Assembly (NCBI GenBank): GCA_014237465.1
Contig: JABZFM010000019.1
Span: forward strand, 1 to 64,000
DNA length: 64,000 bases
Direction: 5' to 3'
From: Desulfobacteraceae bacterium
GTDB lineage: Bacteria; Desulfobacterota; Desulfobacteria; Desulfobacterales; Desulfosalsimonadaceae
In this document: positions 62,902 through 64,000 of the stretch, piece by piece
Position numbering within the stretch: the stretch's first letter is position 1
Layout: every line of letters begins with the position of its first letter
Translations under genes and position numbers: made by a program
Notes under the pieces: generated by a model
Databases searched by the model: none
What the model was told of the DNA's origin: nothing
What the model saw: only the letters and a program-made list of their open reading frames with translations

Positions 62902-63380
62902 TTTAGTGGGTGTTTTTTTACCCAGTCCGTCACCGCCAGTCCGGTCCCGAACGACCACCCCTTTAGCCGGTTTTTTTCCACTTTTTTGATTTCCACCAGC
63001 TCTTCTCCCAATACAATATTGCCTTCCGTTTTCACATGATATGCGATAATGATCTGATTCATCTGTTCAAACGCATATACACCGATCAGGTCGACCGATA
63101 ATCCCGTTAACCCCAATTCTTCTGCCACTTCCCGGATCACCCCGCTTTCCGGCGTTTCCCCTTTTTCCAGAAAGCCCGTGATAACGGAATATATTCCCGC
63201 CGGCCAGGCTCTATTTCTGGCCATTATGATTCTGTTTTCATGCTCCACCAGCGCTGCCACCACCGGCGTAGGATTGTCCCAGAACACAAAATCACATTCC
63301 GTGTTTGTGCAGCACAACCGCTTGCGGCTGTCAACCTTTCCCTCTGCCAGGTCGGATTTGCACATGGGGCAGAATTTCAT
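62898..63380 (-). CDS. NudC-like Nudix hydrolase with zinc ribbon
   Basis: The 160-residue protein has an N-terminal zinc ribbon (C4, C7, C23/C24, C29) and a perfect Nudix box G69-x5-E75-x7-R83-E84-x2-E87-E88-x-G90. It likely hydrolyses a nucleoside diphosphate derivative such as NADH. It is shorter than full NudC, which carries an additional N-terminal domain. Overlaps the peptidase gene by 4 bp. Confidence 0.87.
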   Translation of the reverse strand: MKFCPMCKSDLAEGKVDSRKRLCCTNTECDFVFWDNPTPVVAALVEHENRIIMARNRAWPAGIYSVITGFLEKGETPESGVIREVAEELGLTGLSVDLIGVYAFEQMNQIIIAYHVKTEGNIVLGEELVEIKKVEKNRLKGWSFGTGLAVTDWVKKHPLK

Positions 63381-63453
63381 TTTTTCTCCTGATCAACGTT
63401 TTCGGACTGATTTTAAGATAGGTTTTAATTATGCAAGATTTAAAAAAGCGCAA

Positions 63454-63705
63454 TCAGAGCACCATTTTAACACATGACAGACTTTTCAAATCAAAATAGA
63501 TTCTGTTTCGGATCTCTTCGTTTAAAACCACGGTTTCAAGATTTAAGGAAACATATTTTCCTGAACAGCTCGAATTGGATGCCGTGAGTTGATACGTTGC
63601 CTCTTTCATGCATTCTGTAACAGCGCTTCGTATCAATTCCTCGTTTTGGCCGATGATCCGATAGGACCATTGGCAGGGATATTCAACGACTTGTTTTTCC
63701 ACCAA
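63454..63705 (-). CDS. DUF493 (YbeD-like) protein
   Basis: The 83-residue protein begins with YPCQWSYRIIGQNEELIRSA and contains GKYVSLNLETVVLNEE, matching DUF493, an ACT-like small domain of unknown role. It lies 12 bp downstream of the cyclophilin gene on the same strand. Confidence 0.78.
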   Translation of the reverse strand: MVEKQVVEYPCQWSYRIIGQNEELIRSAVTECMKEATYQLTASNSSCSGKYVSLNLETVVLNEEIRNRIYFDLKSLSCVKMVL

Positions 63706-63717
63706 TCTTTTCTCAGC

Positions 63718-64000
63718 CTATTGATTTTCAGGTTTGTTTTCTTTCTTTTTAACTTCAGCCGCAGTCGTTGTTTCCGGATTATTCAAAACAATCGCGGTTT
63801 TAATGATCACCGGTGTGACCGGCACATCCCGGAAGGGGTTTTTAGCGGTGGTGGGCTGTTTTTCAATGGCACCCACCACGTCCATGCCGTCAATCACTTT
63901 GCCGAACACGCAGTATCCCCATCCCCGGCCGGTCTTGGCTGTAAAATTCAGGGAAGTGTTGTTCACGGTGTTGATAAAAAACTGGGAACTGGCGGAATGG
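63718..64000 (-). CDS. cyclophilin-type peptidyl-prolyl isomerase, C-terminal part
   Basis: The reading continues out of the window; 93 C-terminal residues are visible. HSASSQFFINT, FGKVIDGMDVV and DVPVTPVIIKTA are diagnostic of the cyclophilin fold (PpiA/PpiB). A short Lys/Glu-rich tail follows. Whether it carries a signal peptide cannot be seen. Confidence 0.88.
   Translation of the reverse strand, partial: HSASSQFFINTVNNTSLNFTAKTGRGWGYCVFGKVIDGMDVVGAIEKQPTTAKNPFRDVPVTPVIIKTAIVLNNPETTTAAEVKKKENKPENQ

Overview
The window reads as chromosomal DNA of a sulfate-reducing member of the Desulfobacterota, most likely order Desulfobacterales. The main evidence is a complete dsrMKJOP operon (37147-42115), a small low-spin siroheme sulfite reductase (43737-44390), an aldehyde:ferredoxin oxidoreductase cluster, hypAB, rubrerythrin, and family proteins typical of this group. 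Base composition looks mid-range (I did not compute it), except for a visibly GC-rich block at about 6.4-8.5 kb.

Region 1, 1-6.2 kb, is accessory. It carries three AAA+ ATPases with a DUF4143 nuclease-like tail (one cut by the window edge), a DUF6036-type nucleotidyltransferase with a partner gene, and two unrecognised ORFs. The last 58 bp of a tRNA-Leu(CAA) gene are duplicated 2.97 kb away, so 1594-4509 looks like a small integrated island that has lost its integrase. Each ATPase or nucleotidyltransferase unit whose upstream region is visible has its own palindromic operator-like site. Region 2, 6.4-8.5 kb, is a ferredoxin plus tungsten oxidoreductase pair preceded by a 16-codon reading frame.

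Region 3, 8.5-20 kb, is mostly minus-strand housekeeping: a YrdC-type t6A enzyme, a PurD-PurE fusion, Ddl, a DUF1992 protein, tRNA-Met, a very acidic zinc-ribbon membrane protein with hpt, a CbpA-like J-protein, and mnmG. Region 4, 20-30 kb, holds a TIGR01212 radical SAM gene, a TolC/adaptor/RND efflux operon, two tRNA-Ser genes, and regulatory or zinc-ribbon proteins. Region 5, 30.6-36.9 kb, is the conserved run rplU-rpmA-obg-proB-nadD-rsfS-gpmI plus a degenerate HsdR_N-like gene, with a repeat element inserted between rplU and rpmA.

Region 6, 37-45 kb, is sulfur respiration: dsrMKJOP with an RsbRD-like gene upstream, an asnS pseudogene, and the small sulfite reductase. Region 7, 45-56 kb, is mixed: YgiQ, an MFS transporter, a ferredoxin-rubrerythrin-pterin-binding enzyme operon, an MglA-like GTPase next to a receiver/PATAN/Roadblock protein, hypBA, a CvfB-like fragment and a PIN protein without an ordinary start codon. 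Region 8, 56-64 kb, has gyrB and dnaN (no dnaA beside it), an AT-rich gap with one near-consensus DnaA box, then envelope genes, a Nudix hydrolase, a DUF493 protein and a cyclophilin.

Several families of intergenic repeats recur across the window: two families with GATGGC-type ends, a GTAGGGTGCATTC family, and a GGCTGAATAACGCAG family. They are the clearest undescribed structure here. The best candidates for unusual biology are the self-contained DUF4143 units with private operators, the GTPase/Roadblock pair with a receiver that cannot be phosphorylated in the usual way, and the PIN/CvfB fragment pair. I found no CRISPR array and no intact transposase or integrase.
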